A stretch of DNA of 64,000 bases from Sporolactobacillus sp. Y61 (GTDB lineage Bacteria; Bacillota; Bacilli; Bacillales; Sporolactobacillaceae): the NCBI RefSeq assembly GCF_040529185.1, contig NZ_CP159510.1, positions 2,046,001-2,110,000 on the forward strand, in the 5' to 3' direction. The notes under the pieces are model-generated. The model saw nothing but the letters and a program-made list of their open reading frames with translations, was not told where the DNA came from and did not search any database. The position numbers and the translations under genes were made by a program. Position 1 is the first letter of the stretch, and the number at the start of each line of letters is the position of its first letter. Of the stretch, positions 37,981-47,805 are shown piece by piece.

Positions 37981-40360
37981 AGTCTATGTAGATATCCCCG
38001 CCCGTGCGGTGGACAAGCCGTTTGATTACAAAGTTCCTGATTCACTTGAGCAATTCATTCGTCCGGGAATGCGCGTCACGGTCCCCTTCGGCAGGGTGAA
38101 GCGGCTTGGCTTTGTCACGGCATTAAAGGATCACACAGATTTTACAAAATTGAGAAATATTGATCAGGTCATCGACCATATACCCGTACTGACGGACGAA
38201 TTACTAGATCTTGGACGCTGGATTGCCGATACAACACTCTGCATGACGATTACTGCCTATCAGGCGATGCTCCCCGCAGTGATGAAAGCTGACTACGGGA
38301 AAGTGATACAGCTGGAAAATACGGAAAAGCTGAAAGACGTTCATCCGGATCTTGTCCCCTTTTATTCATCCGGTGACTCAATAAAGTGGGAAGATGCCGT
38401 CAGGAGTCACCCGGAAAAGTTAAATGAGATCAATCGGGCGCTGTCTGACGGCACTTTATCTTTGCATCAGCAGATTCACAATCAGGCAAGGGTAAAGAAG
38501 ATCATCACCGTGACGCCTGCTGTTTCTTTAGAAACACTGGAGGAAACGGCCAAATCATTGAACCGGCGTTACAAGCGGCAGAGAGAAGTATTAGACTTTT
38601 TTATCCATCATCCGGCCGATTCACATGTACTTGCAGATTTGGTGAACAGATACGGTTTATCAAGAGAGGCGATCAGCCATTTTATTAAAAAAGGGGTTCT
38701 CCGTAAGGAAAAACAGGAGTACTTTCGGGATCCTTACAGGGAACTGAACCAGGTCAGAACACAAGCGCTGACTCTGACGCAGGAACAGCACGCTGCACTC
38801 AAACCGATCCTCCATGCGATTGAATCAGATGAAGACCGGGTTTTTCTCTGTCATGGGGTGACCGGCAGTGGAAAAACAGAAATCTATCTGCAGGCGATCC
38901 AGAGAGTGATTGATCTGGGTAAAGAAGCAATCGTGCTCGTACCGGAGATTTCTCTGACCCCGCAGATGGTCCACCGTTTCAAGGGACGGTTCGGTGATCT
39001 GGTGGCGGTGATGCACAGTGGATTAAGCCGCGGCGAGAAATATGATGAATGGCGGAAGATCCGGGAGGGTCGTGTGAAGGTTGCCGTCGGGGCCCGTTCA
39101 GCTGTCTTTGCCCCGTTCAGCCGGCTGGGCCTGATCATTATTGATGAAGAACACGAATCAAGCTATAAGCAGGAAGACAGCCCGCGTTATCATGCCCGTG
39201 ACGTTGCGATATACCGGAGCCGGTACAACAGGTGTCCGGTCGTCCTCGGAAGTGCCACACCTTCTCTGGAGTCTTATGCCCGCGCGAAGAAAAATGTGTA
39301 TTCATTGCTTCTTTTGAAGGAACGCTTTAATCATCATCCGCTTCCGCCTGTGAAAATCGTTGATATGCGGGAAGAAATGCGTGATGGGAACCGATCCATG
39401 TTCTCAACTGCCCTTTTTAATCTGATTAAAGACCGGATAAAGAAGAAGGAGCAGACCGTCCTTTTTCTGAACAGGCGCGGATATTCAACTTTTGTTATGT
39501 GCCGTTCCTGCGGTGAGGTTCTGCGCTGCCCGCACTGCGATATATCACTGACCTATCATCGAACCGAGCAGCTGTTAAAATGCCATTACTGCGGGTATGC
39601 GCAGCAGATTCCGCAGACATGTCCGGCATGTGGCAGTGATTCGATGCGTTACTTTGGTACGGGCACGCAAAAAGTTGAGGCTGAACTGAATCGACTGATT
39701 CCGGAAGCCCGTATCATTCGCATGGATGTCGATACAACACGTCAGAAGGGCGGGCATGAACGGCTTTTACGACGCTTCGGTGAAGGAAAAGCGGACATTC
39801 TGCTTGGGACACAGATGATTGCGAAAGGCCTTGATTTTCCTGAAGTGACACTTGTCGGGGTCCTGGCAGCCGATTCCATGCTGTATCTGCCTGATTTTCG
39901 CGCTTCCGAACGGACCTTTCAGCTGCTGACTCAGGTATCCGGACGGGCGGGGCGGCATGATCTGCCCGGGTCAGTCATTATTCAGAGCTACGATCCGGAT
40001 CATTATGCCGTTGTCGATGCGGCATCACATGATTATGAAACCTTTTATCAGCAGGAAATGCAGATTCGCTATCGTCATGGTTATCCGCCATTCTATTATC
40101 TGGTATTGATCCGTATCACACATACCGATCCGGGACAGGCATCGGTGGCAGCGGGACGTATCGCTGAGATACTAAAAAGAAACCTGAGCTCCTCTGCGCA
40201 GATTTTTGGTCCCGTTGTTCCCGCAATAGCCAGGATCAAAGATAGATATCGCTATCAGTGCATGGTAAAATACAAGAAAGAGCCGGAACTTCTGCCTGTT
40301 CTGAGAAAAATTATCGGCCATTTCCAGGAGCCGGGAAAAACAGCCTGCAGCTGGTTGTAG
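37970..40360 (+). CDS. priA: Primosomal replication restart helicase PriA
   Basis: 796 residues (805 in B. subtilis). It reloads the replisome at stalled forks. The 3' DNA-binding domain (VDIPARAVDKPFDYKVPD), Walker A GVTGSGKTEIYLQ, DEEH box IIDEEHESSYKQED, and eight zinc cysteines (CRSCGEVLRCPHC, CHYCGYAQQIPQTCPACG) are intact. TTG 37970, six bases after AGGTG and inside the coaBC end, gives MIAEVYVDIP; GTG 37961 is an alternative. In B. subtilis def lies between priA and fmt; here fmt follows after 60 bases. Confidence 0.95.
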   Translation: MIAEVYVDIPARAVDKPFDYKVPDSLEQFIRPGMRVTVPFGRVKRLGFVTALKDHTDFTKLRNIDQVIDHIPVLTDELLDLGRWIADTTLCMTITAYQAMLPAVMKADYGKVIQLENTEKLKDVHPDLVPFYSSGDSIKWEDAVRSHPEKLNEINRALSDGTLSLHQQIHNQARVKKIITVTPAVSLETLEETAKSLNRRYKRQREVLDFFIHHPADSHVLADLVNRYGLSREAISHFIKKGVLRKEKQEYFRDPYRELNQVRTQALTLTQEQHAALKPILHAIESDEDRVFLCHGVTGSGKTEIYLQAIQRVIDLGKEAIVLVPEISLTPQMVHRFKGRFGDLVAVMHSGLSRGEKYDEWRKIREGRVKVAVGARSAVFAPFSRLGLIIIDEEHESSYKQEDSPRYHARDVAIYRSRYNRCPVVLGSATPSLESYARAKKNVYSLLLLKERFNHHPLPPVKIVDMREEMRDGNRSMFSTALFNLIKDRIKKKEQTVLFLNRRGYSTFVMCRSCGEVLRCPHCDISLTYHRTEQLLKCHYCGYAQQIPQTCPACGSDSMRYFGTGTQKVEAELNRLIPEARIIRMDVDTTRQKGGHERLLRRFGEGKADILLGTQMIAKGLDFPEVTLVGVLAADSMLYLPDFRASERTFQLLTQVSGRAGRHDLPGSVIIQSYDPDHYAVVDAASHDYETFYQQEMQIRYRHGYPPFYYLVLIRITHTDPGQASVAAGRIAEILKRNLSSSAQIFGPVVPAIARIKDRYRYQCMVKYKKEPELLPVLRKIIGHFQEPGKTACSWL

Positions 40361-40420
40361 ACATCAATCCGGTTGTTTTCATGTAGCCGTCACCGGTTTG
40401 AAAAGAAGGATGATAATACG

Positions 40421-41386
40421 ATGAAGATTGTTTTCATGGGAACGCCTGACTTTTCCGTTCCCGTTTTACAGAAATTAATAGATCATGAAAATATTGAAGT
40501 GGCGTGTGTTGTGACCCAGCCGGACCGTCCGAAAGGCAGAAAGCAGGTGCTTACCGCACCGCCTGTTAAAAAAATCGCACAAAAATATGGGATACCGGTT
40601 CTGCAGCCGGAAAAGGTAAGGAAACCGGAAGCCGTGCAGCAGATTCTCGCCTGCCGGCCGGATGTGCTGATTACAGCGGCTTACGGTCAGATATTGCCTC
40701 AGCCGCTGCTTGACGGTCCGCGTCTGGGCTGTATCAATGTCCATGCTTCATTACTTCCCGCTTACAGGGGGGCAGCCCCGATTCAGAAGGCGATCATAGA
40801 TGGAAAACAGGAAACAGGCGTGACCATTATGTATATGGTCAAAAAGCTGGATGCAGGAGACATTCTCGCCCAGGTTCGGGTGCCAATTACTGATGATGAG
40901 ACATTTGGGACGCTTCACGATAAACTGAGTGAGGCGGGAAGCCGTCTGCTCATGAAAACACTGCCTGACCTTGCAAAGGGTATCCTGACGCCGGTGAAGC
41001 AGGACGAGGCGCATGTCACTTTTGCTCCGAGCATAAAACGCGCGGATGAATCCATCGACTGGAGAAGATCCGCTTCGGACATACGCAATCTAATCCGCGG
41101 GCTGAATCCATTTCCGGGGGCACATACGACCATAAACGGGGAAAACTTTAAAATATTTCAGGCGCTCCTTTCTGATCAGCCAAGTGCAGATAGGAAACCG
41201 GGTACCGTTTTATCTGTAGAACAGGACAGTTTTTCAGTCGCAACCGGATCAGGCGGCTGCCTGAAAGTGATTGAATGTCAGCCTGCCGGCAAAAAAAGGA
41301 TGCGTGTTGCTGATTATCTTCATGGTCGATCATTGAAGGATGGAACGGTATTGGGGGAAGAAAATGAAAAAAACCGGCGCCCGTGA
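40421..41386 (+). CDS. fmt: Methionyl-tRNA formyltransferase
   Basis: Formylates initiator tRNA. 321 residues. MKIVFMGTPDFSVPVLQKL, the folate-binding NVHASLLPAYRGAAPIQKAI and VTIMYMVKKLDAGDILAQ motifs and a C-terminal OB-like tRNA domain are complete. ATG 40421 follows AAGGATGA by eight bases; the open frame starts 48 bases earlier without a site. The usual neighbour def is missing here. It overlaps rsmB by 23 bases. Confidence 0.96.
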   Translation: MKIVFMGTPDFSVPVLQKLIDHENIEVACVVTQPDRPKGRKQVLTAPPVKKIAQKYGIPVLQPEKVRKPEAVQQILACRPDVLITAAYGQILPQPLLDGPRLGCINVHASLLPAYRGAAPIQKAIIDGKQETGVTIMYMVKKLDAGDILAQVRVPITDDETFGTLHDKLSEAGSRLLMKTLPDLAKGILTPVKQDEAHVTFAPSIKRADESIDWRRSASDIRNLIRGLNPFPGAHTTINGENFKIFQALLSDQPSADRKPGTVLSVEQDSFSVATGSGGCLKVIECQPAGKKRMRVADYLHGRSLKDGTVLGEENEKNRRP

Positions 41387-42710
41387 GACCGCACTGAATC
41401 TTTTACTTGATGTGTCGGAAAGGCATGCATACAGTCAGATTGTGCTTAATGATACCCTCCCGGAGTCCGGCCTGAGTGCAAGGGATAAGAGTCTGGTCAC
41501 TGCACTTGTTTATGGCGTTCTCCAGCGTCAATTGACACTGGATTATTATATTGACTTTTTTACTGCCGGTAAAAAACTTGATAACTGGGTCAGGCTTCTG
41601 CTTGAACTCTCATTTTACCAGAAACTGTATATGGATCGTATCCCTGATCATGCCATTGTTAACGAGGCGGTGGAAATTGCCGGTCTACGCGGCCATCGCG
41701 GCATTTCAGGTCTGGTCAATGCTGTCCTGAGAAAGTTTCTCCGTGAGGGCGCTCCGCCTCTTTCGAAGATCATTCCGGAGAGGAGACGGCTTTCGGTCAG
41801 CTACAGTCATCCGGAGTGGCTGCTCGCCCTGTGGATCAGGCAGTGGGGCAGGGCTGCAGCCGTGAAGATTGCGGAAAGCAATAATCAGCCGCCGCATACT
41901 TATGTCCGGGTGAACACGTTGCGCACTTCACGGTCTGAACTCGCCGCAACCCTTGCCTGTGCAGGAATTCACACGGTGCAGGGTACCCTCTCCCCGGACA
42001 GCCTGATGGTGACAGAAGGCCATGCAGCATCCGCTCCGGCTTTTCTCAAAGGACTGTGCACCATTCAGGATGAAAGTTCGATGCTTGTCGCCGATGCCGT
42101 GGCACCGGAGGCAGGGATGCATATGCTTGATGCGTGTGCGGGACCCGGGGGCAAGACAACCCATCTGGCTGAAAGAATGCACAATGAAGGTCAGATCATG
42201 GCCCTTGATCTGCACGCCCATAAAACGCGGTTAATCGCCCGTACCGCTGAACGCCTTGGATTGACCAATATCCGGACCCTCGCCCTCGACGCCAGAAAAG
42301 CTTCGGAGCATTTTGAAAAAGCCTCATTTGACCGAGTGCTTCTGGATGTCCCCTGTTCCGGTTTCGGTGTAATCAGGCGCAAGCCCGAAATCAGATGGGA
42401 AAAGAATGAAGAAGGGATCCGTCACCTGTATGACATTCAGAATGACCTTCTGGAGGCAACTGCTCCTCTTGTCAGACCCGGTGGCCTTTTCGTCTACAGC
42501 ACGTGTACCATAAACAAGGCAGAAAATGAATGGCAGCTCACTAGATTTCTCAGAGTTCACCCTGAATTTGAGTGGGATCGTGATTTCCTGCAAAGATTAC
42601 CCGGGAAGGCAAAGCCGTTCCTTCTTGATGATCAATCTGCAATGCTTCAGATTCTTCCTTTTCAAACGGATTCAGACGGTTTCTTTATTGGCTGTCTGAG
42701 AAGAAAATAA
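41364..42710 (+). CDS. rsmB: 16S rRNA m5C967 methyltransferase RsmB
   Basis: 448 residues. An N-terminal NusB-like domain (AARETALNLLLDV-type start, KSLVTALVYGVLQRQLTLDYYID) is joined to the SAM domain with LDACAGPGGKTTHLAE, the catalytic DVPCSGFGVIRRKPEIRW and YSTCTINKAENE. ATG 41364 follows GGGGGAAG inside the fmt end. rlmN, which usually follows, is not here: the next gene is prpC after 34 bases. Confidence 0.94.
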   Translation: MKKTGARETALNLLLDVSERHAYSQIVLNDTLPESGLSARDKSLVTALVYGVLQRQLTLDYYIDFFTAGKKLDNWVRLLLELSFYQKLYMDRIPDHAIVNEAVEIAGLRGHRGISGLVNAVLRKFLREGAPPLSKIIPERRRLSVSYSHPEWLLALWIRQWGRAAAVKIAESNNQPPHTYVRVNTLRTSRSELAATLACAGIHTVQGTLSPDSLMVTEGHAASAPAFLKGLCTIQDESSMLVADAVAPEAGMHMLDACAGPGGKTTHLAERMHNEGQIMALDLHAHKTRLIARTAERLGLTNIRTLALDARKASEHFEKASFDRVLLDVPCSGFGVIRRKPEIRWEKNEEGIRHLYDIQNDLLEATAPLVRPGGLFVYSTCTINKAENEWQLTRFLRVHPEFEWDRDFLQRLPGKAKPFLLDDQSAMLQILPFQTDSDGFFIGCLRRK

Positions 42711-42744
42711 AGTAAGATGCTGCTATGACTCTGGAGGTGGCAAT

Positions 42745-43497
42745 ATGAAGGCTGTCTGCAATACGGATTGCGGGAAAGTAAGAGCCCATAATGAGGACAG
42801 TGTCGGCGTCCTGACAGGAGAGAACGGCCAGATCCTTAGTGCTGTGGCCGACGGTATGGGCGGTCATGCCGCCGGGGAGGTGGCAAGCAGGCTGGCGCTG
42901 GAGATGATTGAAAAAAAGTGGCATGAATTGGATCACTCACTGACCCGGGATGAGGCAATCCAATGGCTGAATCATCTGGTTCGATCACTTAATGTGCATC
43001 TGTTTGATTATGCAGAAAAACATCCGGAGTGTCACGGGATGGGAACAACCCTTGCAGCGGCGCTGTGCAGTGAAGATTATATTGCCATTACAGCAGTCGG
43101 CGACAGCCGAATATATATGTGGAAAGAAGGCGAAGGGATCAGGCAGTGTACAGAAGACCATACGCTTGTCCATGAACTGGTTAAGTCGGGGCAGATCTCA
43201 AAGAAGGATGCCGAAGTTCATCCCGACAGACACGTCCTGATGCGTGCGCTGGGAACAGAACCGGCCATTCAGCTGGATACCCAGCTGTTAAACTGGGAAG
43301 GCGCATCTTACCTTGTTATCTGTTCAGACGGTCTGACCAACGAACTGTCCGACGAAGAGATAACCGTAATCCTTGGTGAAAAGATGAGCCTTTATGAAAA
43401 AACGGAACAACTCATTCGCGAAGCCAATGATGCCGGAGGAAAAGACAATATTTCGGTGATTATTATATCTCACGACAGTGATGGTGATAGAAAATGA
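42745..43497 (+). CDS. prpC: PP2C-family Ser/Thr protein phosphatase PrpC
   Basis: 250 residues. Metal and phosphate motifs of PPM phosphatases are present: VRAHNEDSVGV, ADGMGGHAAGEVAS, GTTLAAAL, AVGDSRIYMW, HVLMRALGTEPAIQ, ICSDGLTNELSDEEI and GGKDNISVIII. It reverses phosphorylation by PrkC, encoded next with a four-base overlap. GGAGGTGG precedes ATG 42745. Confidence 0.96.
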   Translation: MKAVCNTDCGKVRAHNEDSVGVLTGENGQILSAVADGMGGHAAGEVASRLALEMIEKKWHELDHSLTRDEAIQWLNHLVRSLNVHLFDYAEKHPECHGMGTTLAAALCSEDYIAITAVGDSRIYMWKEGEGIRQCTEDHTLVHELVKSGQISKKDAEVHPDRHVLMRALGTEPAIQLDTQLLNWEGASYLVICSDGLTNELSDEEITVILGEKMSLYEKTEQLIREANDAGGKDNISVIIISHDSDGDRK

Positions 43498-45485
43498 TTG
43501 GTAGAAGAATTGGAGGCAGATATCAGATCCTCTCAAAACTTGGAGAGGGTGGAATGGCGATCGTTTATAAAGCAAAAGACCTGATTCTGGACAGGCCGGT
43601 AGCTGTAAAGATTCTTCGTTCCGAGTTATCCGGAGACGAACAATTTATTAAACGCTTTCACCGTGAAGCCGAATCTGTTGCCAGTCTGTCTCATCCTAAT
43701 ATTGTCGCAATATATGACATTGGTGAAGAAGAAGACTGCTATTACATAGTTATGGAATATATCCATGGGATGAGTCTGAAAGAATTCATTCGGGATTATT
43801 CGCCGATTTCGATCAGTGATGCTGTTCATCTGATGAAACAAATCGTTCTTGCGATCGCACATGCTCATGCCCATGGTATTGTACACCGCGACATAAAGCC
43901 ACACAATATTCTTGTTGATGAGTCTGAACATGTTAAAGTGACTGATTTTGGGATAGCACTTGCCGTAAGCGGTACAACCATCACCTATACCCACTCGATC
44001 ATGGGGTCGGCTCACTATCTTTCACCTGAGCAGGCAAAAGGCGGGAAAGCAACAGAAAAATCTGATATCTATGCGCTTGGCATTGTGATGTTTGAGCTCT
44101 TAACAGGGAAATTGCCCTTTCCGGGTTCATCACCAGTCTCGGTCGCTTTGAAACACCTGAACGAACCGATGCCGTATCCACGCGACTTTCGTTCAGAAAT
44201 ACCCCAGAGTCTTGAAAACATTATTATCCGGGCTCTGGCTAAATATCCGGAGGAACGTTTTAACAGTGCAGCCGAGATGTATGACAATCTGCAAACCGCA
44301 TTAAGCCCGGCACGCCTGAATGAACCCCGGCTTCATTTGAATCATTTGAATGAACATCGGCAAGATAAGAATGAAGATGAAGAAGATACAATCAGAATGG
44401 CGCCGGTTAACGATAAATTTCATGATCATACTGAAAAAAAGGCGCAAGACAAATCCGGAAAACCGGAGGGAAACGGCAGGAAAAATAATAAAGCGAAAAA
44501 GTGGCTGACAATCACCGGGATTCTTATCCTGCTTATCACCGCCGGCCTTGCTATCGGCCTTGGTGTTCTCCCTAAACTGTTATATGTTGACGATGTCCAT
44601 ATTCCTGACGTTACCGGTAAGACCTACCAGCAGGCACAGCAGGCTTTGCAGAACAATAACCTGAAAGTGGTCAGAACAGATCGCTCCAGCCAGTCGGTAA
44701 AAAAAGGACGGGTAATCAGCCAGAATCCGGATGCTGGTTCGATTGTGAAGGCTGGTTCAACAGTCAGTCTGTCTGTCAGCAAGGGACCTGCGGCAGTGAA
44801 ACTGGATGACTTTGTTGGAAAAGACCGTGATTCTGTTCTGGAAGTTTTAATGGATGAAGATTATAAAGACATCATCTGGCATCAGAAGGAATCATCAGAT
44901 GTACCTGAGGGGGATATTATCAGTCAGAAACCGGAAGCAGGCAGTGATGTGGTTCCTTCAGACACGGTTCTGGAGCTGACTTACAGTACAGGCAAACCAG
45001 AAGTGACTGTACCGGACCTTAATGGGAAACCTCAGACAGAGGCCCGGCAGTTATTGGAAGATGAAGGCCTGGTTGCTGATTTTTCAGTGGGAGACTACTC
45101 AGATTCTATACCCAAGGGGCATGTCCTGGAACAGGATCCGCCTCCCGGAAGCAAAGTAGAAGGCGGAACAACGATCATTGTGACTTTGTCAAAAGGTGCT
45201 GAGCCTGAGCAGAAAGAGCCGAAAACGATTGATCAGCCAATTAAAATCGTTTATCCTTCTGATGGAAACAGCCGGCCGAATGTGAAAAATGGAAAAAAAC
45301 CAATCCACGTACAGATTTACTATACCGATGCGAATCACAATGATTCGCTTTTTACCGATGAGAAAATCTCTGAAACAAAAACATATACCGTGCCATTTAC
45401 CATTAATCCGGATGAACAGGGCTTTTATCGTGTCGTGATTGATCAGGTGCAAAGGAAGACGGGAACCGTTGATTACCCTGAATAA
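43494..45485 (+). CDS. prkC: Membrane Ser/Thr protein kinase PrkC with PASTA repeats
   Basis: 663 residues (648 in B. subtilis). The cytoplasmic kinase domain has the glycine loop LGEGGMAIVYK, ATP Lys39, catalytic HRD at 131-133 (IVHRDIKPHNIL) and DFG at 151-153. A charged juxtamembrane stretch leads to one transmembrane helix (about 337-359) and three extracellular PASTA domains (about 367-430, 433-502 and 503-570), then a final beta-rich domain of about 90 residues. PASTA domains bind peptidoglycan fragments and, in B. subtilis, allow spores to germinate. It is paired with prpC. Confidence 0.96.
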   Translation: MIGRRIGGRYQILSKLGEGGMAIVYKAKDLILDRPVAVKILRSELSGDEQFIKRFHREAESVASLSHPNIVAIYDIGEEEDCYYIVMEYIHGMSLKEFIRDYSPISISDAVHLMKQIVLAIAHAHAHGIVHRDIKPHNILVDESEHVKVTDFGIALAVSGTTITYTHSIMGSAHYLSPEQAKGGKATEKSDIYALGIVMFELLTGKLPFPGSSPVSVALKHLNEPMPYPRDFRSEIPQSLENIIIRALAKYPEERFNSAAEMYDNLQTALSPARLNEPRLHLNHLNEHRQDKNEDEEDTIRMAPVNDKFHDHTEKKAQDKSGKPEGNGRKNNKAKKWLTITGILILLITAGLAIGLGVLPKLLYVDDVHIPDVTGKTYQQAQQALQNNNLKVVRTDRSSQSVKKGRVISQNPDAGSIVKAGSTVSLSVSKGPAAVKLDDFVGKDRDSVLEVLMDEDYKDIIWHQKESSDVPEGDIISQKPEAGSDVVPSDTVLELTYSTGKPEVTVPDLNGKPQTEARQLLEDEGLVADFSVGDYSDSIPKGHVLEQDPPPGSKVEGGTTIIVTLSKGAEPEQKEPKTIDQPIKIVYPSDGNSRPNVKNGKKPIHVQIYYTDANHNDSLFTDEKISETKTYTVPFTINPDEQGFYRVVIDQVQRKTGTVDYPE

Positions 45486-45545
45486 CATCAGACTGATATC
45501 TTTTTTAGCGGATCAAAATTGAAACTCAGATAAGGGAGCAATTAT

Positions 45546-46430
45546 ATGCCGGAAGGAACGATCATGAAAGCTTTAAGCGGGTTCTACTATGTCAGTGATG
45601 GAGAGGCACTCGTGCAATGCCGGGCCAGAGGCGTTTTCAGGAAAAGAAAAGTCACGCCGCTGGTTGGTGATCACGTGGAGTATGAGGCGGAAAGGAAGAC
45701 GGAAGGTTATATTCTGAACATTGCCAGACGAAAAAATGAGCTGGACAGGCCGCCGATAGCTAACGTAGATCAGGCCATACTTGTTTTCTCCATTACAGAA
45801 CCTGCCTTTGATGATCTGCTGCTTGATCGTTTTCTGGTACATATGGAAGCAAAGCACATTCCCTCAACGATATGTATGACCAAATGGGATCTTCTTCATG
45901 AAGAAGAAGCAGAACAATGGGTAGCGAAACTTGGCGTCTATAAGCGGGCGGGTTATCCTCTATATTTCACCTCAAGTCTTTTGGGGAAGGGTATTGATGA
46001 ACTGCGCCGGTCCCTGAGCGGTGAAGTAAGCGTCATTACCGGACAGTCTGGCGTAGGCAAGTCTTCCTTGCTGAATGCAATCGATCACCATTTCCATATT
46101 GATACACAGGCGATCTCGCAATCACTTGGGCGCGGGAAGCATACGACAAGACATGTTGAACTTCTTCCCGTAGCGGGAAACGGGTTCATTGCAGACACAC
46201 CTGGTTTCAGTTCCCTGGATTTTTCCCATCTGTCCCTTCAGCAGCTTGAACAGTGTTTCCCGGAATTTGCCGGATACCGTGGGTTCTGCAGATTCAGAGG
46301 ATGCATGCATATAGCTGAACCGGACTGTGCCGTTAAGCATGCGGTTGAGGAGGGAGAGATGGATCGGAGAAGGTATGATCATTATCATCTCTTTTATAAT
46401 GAAATAACGAGACAAAAAAAACAGTATTAA
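45546..46430 (+). CDS. rsgA: Ribosome small subunit-dependent GTPase RsgA
   Basis: Circularly permuted GTPase in 30S maturation, 294 residues. An N-terminal OB fold is followed by TKWDL (G4), GQSGVGKSSLLNAI (G1) and DTPGFSSLDF (G3) in permuted order, then the zinc site CRFRGCMHIAEPDCAVKHAV. ATG 45546 follows AAGGGAG. In B. subtilis rpe follows; here thiN begins 26 bases later. Confidence 0.95.
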   Translation: MPEGTIMKALSGFYYVSDGEALVQCRARGVFRKRKVTPLVGDHVEYEAERKTEGYILNIARRKNELDRPPIANVDQAILVFSITEPAFDDLLLDRFLVHMEAKHIPSTICMTKWDLLHEEEAEQWVAKLGVYKRAGYPLYFTSSLLGKGIDELRRSLSGEVSVITGQSGVGKSSLLNAIDHHFHIDTQAISQSLGRGKHTTRHVELLPVAGNGFIADTPGFSSLDFSHLSLQQLEQCFPEFAGYRGFCRFRGCMHIAEPDCAVKHAVEEGEMDRRRYDHYHLFYNEITRQKKQY

Positions 46431-46456
46431 TCCCTGCAGAAAGAGGTGACCGTAAA

Positions 46457-47098
46457 GTGAAGCTTGCCATTGTTGCCGGAGGTCCTGAAGAATTGCTTCC
46501 GGACCTTGACTCGCAGGAATATGATGAGTTTAAGTGGATTGGTGCCGATCATGGGACGCTTGTTATACTGAAAAGTAACAGAAAACCGATTCGGGCTTTT
46601 GGCGATTTTGATTCGCTGTCCGATATAGAAAAAGAGGCTGTCCTGAGAAGCAGCATGAAAATTGAAACCTTTCCTCCTGAAAAGGACAGGACAGATCTGG
46701 AGATTGCCCTTGAATGGGCATTAAAGCAAAATCCCGAAAAGCTGCTTGTTTTCGGGGCAACGGGCGGACGGGTTGACCATATGCTCTCAGCTGTTCAGCT
46801 TTTGTTAAGCGTAACGCAGGCAGGGGTAGACGGCTCTATCGTGGATCGAAAGAACTGTGTCACTCTGCTTCCTCCGGGTACATATCATATAAAGAAAAAT
46901 GCGGGCTACCCTTACCTGTCCTTTCTTTCTCTCACAGGCAGCGTCCGCGGGCTGACTCTGAAGGGCGTAAAATACCCGCTCACAGATACAGAACTGCCCG
47001 TCGGATCCAGTCTGTGTATCAGTAATGAGCCGGTTGGTTGCCAGTTTACCGTTTCTTTATCTGCGGGCTACTTATTAATGATGCGCTGCAGGGACTGA
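46457..47098 (+). CDS. thiN: Thiamine pyrophosphokinase
   Basis: 213 residues. It converts thiamine to thiamine diphosphate. KWIGADHGTLVIL, FGDFDSLSDIEK, PPEKDRTDLEIALEWAL and FGATGGRVDHMLSAVQLL are the substrate and metal motifs of the family. GTG 46457 follows AGAGGTGACC by six bases. It precedes spoVM, as in B. subtilis. Confidence 0.95.
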   Translation: MKLAIVAGGPEELLPDLDSQEYDEFKWIGADHGTLVILKSNRKPIRAFGDFDSLSDIEKEAVLRSSMKIETFPPEKDRTDLEIALEWALKQNPEKLLVFGATGGRVDHMLSAVQLLLSVTQAGVDGSIVDRKNCVTLLPPGTYHIKKNAGYPYLSFLSLTGSVRGLTLKGVKYPLTDTELPVGSSLCISNEPVGCQFTVSLSAGYLLMMRCRD

Positions 47099-47106
47099 TC
47101 CCGCCG

Positions 47107-47136
47107 GTCATAGAATCGTCATAAGCTGCATACCAT
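47107..47136 (+). promoter_or_regulatory. Predicted sigma-E promoter of spoVM
   Basis: GTCATAG (47107-47113) and CATACCAT (47129-47136), 15 bases apart, resemble the sigma-E consensus (ATATT-like -35, CATACANT -10). spoVM is sigma-E-controlled in B. subtilis. Confidence 0.5.
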
Positions 47137-47192
47137 CTATTAGTGATGATCATGGCCGGCAGGCGGCGCATGCAACAAGGAGGAGTATGGCA

Positions 47193-47273
47193 ATGAAATT
47201 TTATACTATTAAACTTCCGAAATTTCTGGGCAGTATTGTGAGAGCACTCCTCGGTTCTTTCCGCAAGGGATAA
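47193..47273 (+). CDS. spoVM: Stage V sporulation protein SpoVM
   Basis: A 26-residue amphipathic peptide: MKFYTIKLPKFLGSIVRA followed by LLGSFRKG. It differs from the B. subtilis peptide at only a few positions. SpoVM recognises the convex forespore membrane and nucleates the spore coat with SpoIVA. AAGGAGG (47177-47183) is nine bases before ATG 47193; the ATG at 47187 is too close. It lies between thiN and rpmB, the conserved position, which supports the call for such a short gene. Confidence 0.95.
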   Translation: MKFYTIKLPKFLGSIVRALLGSFRKG

Positions 47274-47330
47274 TCCAGGAACATGACTGAATCTGCTTTG
47301 ACCAACAGATCTGGAGCATTCATGATAAAT

Positions 47331-47391
47331 AAAAAAGCATCGCAGAGAAAACCGGAGGATGATCCGGAGGTTCCGCTAACGATGCTTTTTT
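47331..47391. terminator. Bidirectional terminator between spoVM and rpmB
   Basis: AAAAAAGCATCG (47331-47342) pairs with CGATGCTTTTTT (47380-47391), with an inner CCGGA/TCCGG hairpin. It has T-runs on both strands, serving both convergent genes. Confidence 0.9.
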
Positions 47392-47417
47392 ATTTCATAT
47401 TCTTATAGATCAATCCA

Positions 47418-47606
47418 TCAGGCCCGTTCAACTTTTCCGGATTTGAGCGCTTTTGTCGATACGTAAACCCGTTTCGGTTTGCCGTCCACAAGGATACGAA
47501 CCTTCTGCAGATTAGCTTTGAATGTCCGTTTCGATTTATTTTCAGCAAAGGACCGATTCTGGCCAAATTTTGTAGTCTTTCCTGTCACGAAGCAATGACG
47601 TCCCAT
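47418..47606 (-). CDS. rpmB: 50S ribosomal protein L28
   Basis: 62 residues, on the opposite strand to its neighbours as in B. subtilis. [20 protein letters not shown], the [19 protein letters not shown] core and [12 protein letters not shown] tail match L28. A single Cys is present, so it is the zinc-free form. AAGGAGG lies upstream on its strand, with a predicted promoter at 47651-47679. Confidence 0.97.
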   Translation of the reverse strand: MGRHCFVTGKTTKFGQNRSFAENKSKRTFKANLQKVRILVDGKPKRVYVSTKALKSGKVERA

Positions 47607-47650
47607 TGAGCATACCTCCTTGCCCTTAGCTTTCTTTCAGCAATAATTCT

Positions 47651-47679
47651 ATAATATCACGGCGACGCCTCTCGCGCAA
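47651..47679 (-). promoter_or_regulatory. Predicted promoter of rpmB
   Basis: On the minus strand, TTGCGC (47674-47679) and TATTAT (47651-47656) are 17 bases apart. Confidence 0.6.
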
Positions 47680-47805
47680 TATGTCTCAGTTCTTTCAAAA
47701 TAGAACACGCTAGTGTAAAATAGCGGTAAAGTATGATTTAATAAAGAGCATTTTTCCTGCAGTAACAGGGCTCAAAATCACTCTTCTTTACGGAGGTACG
47801 TGTTT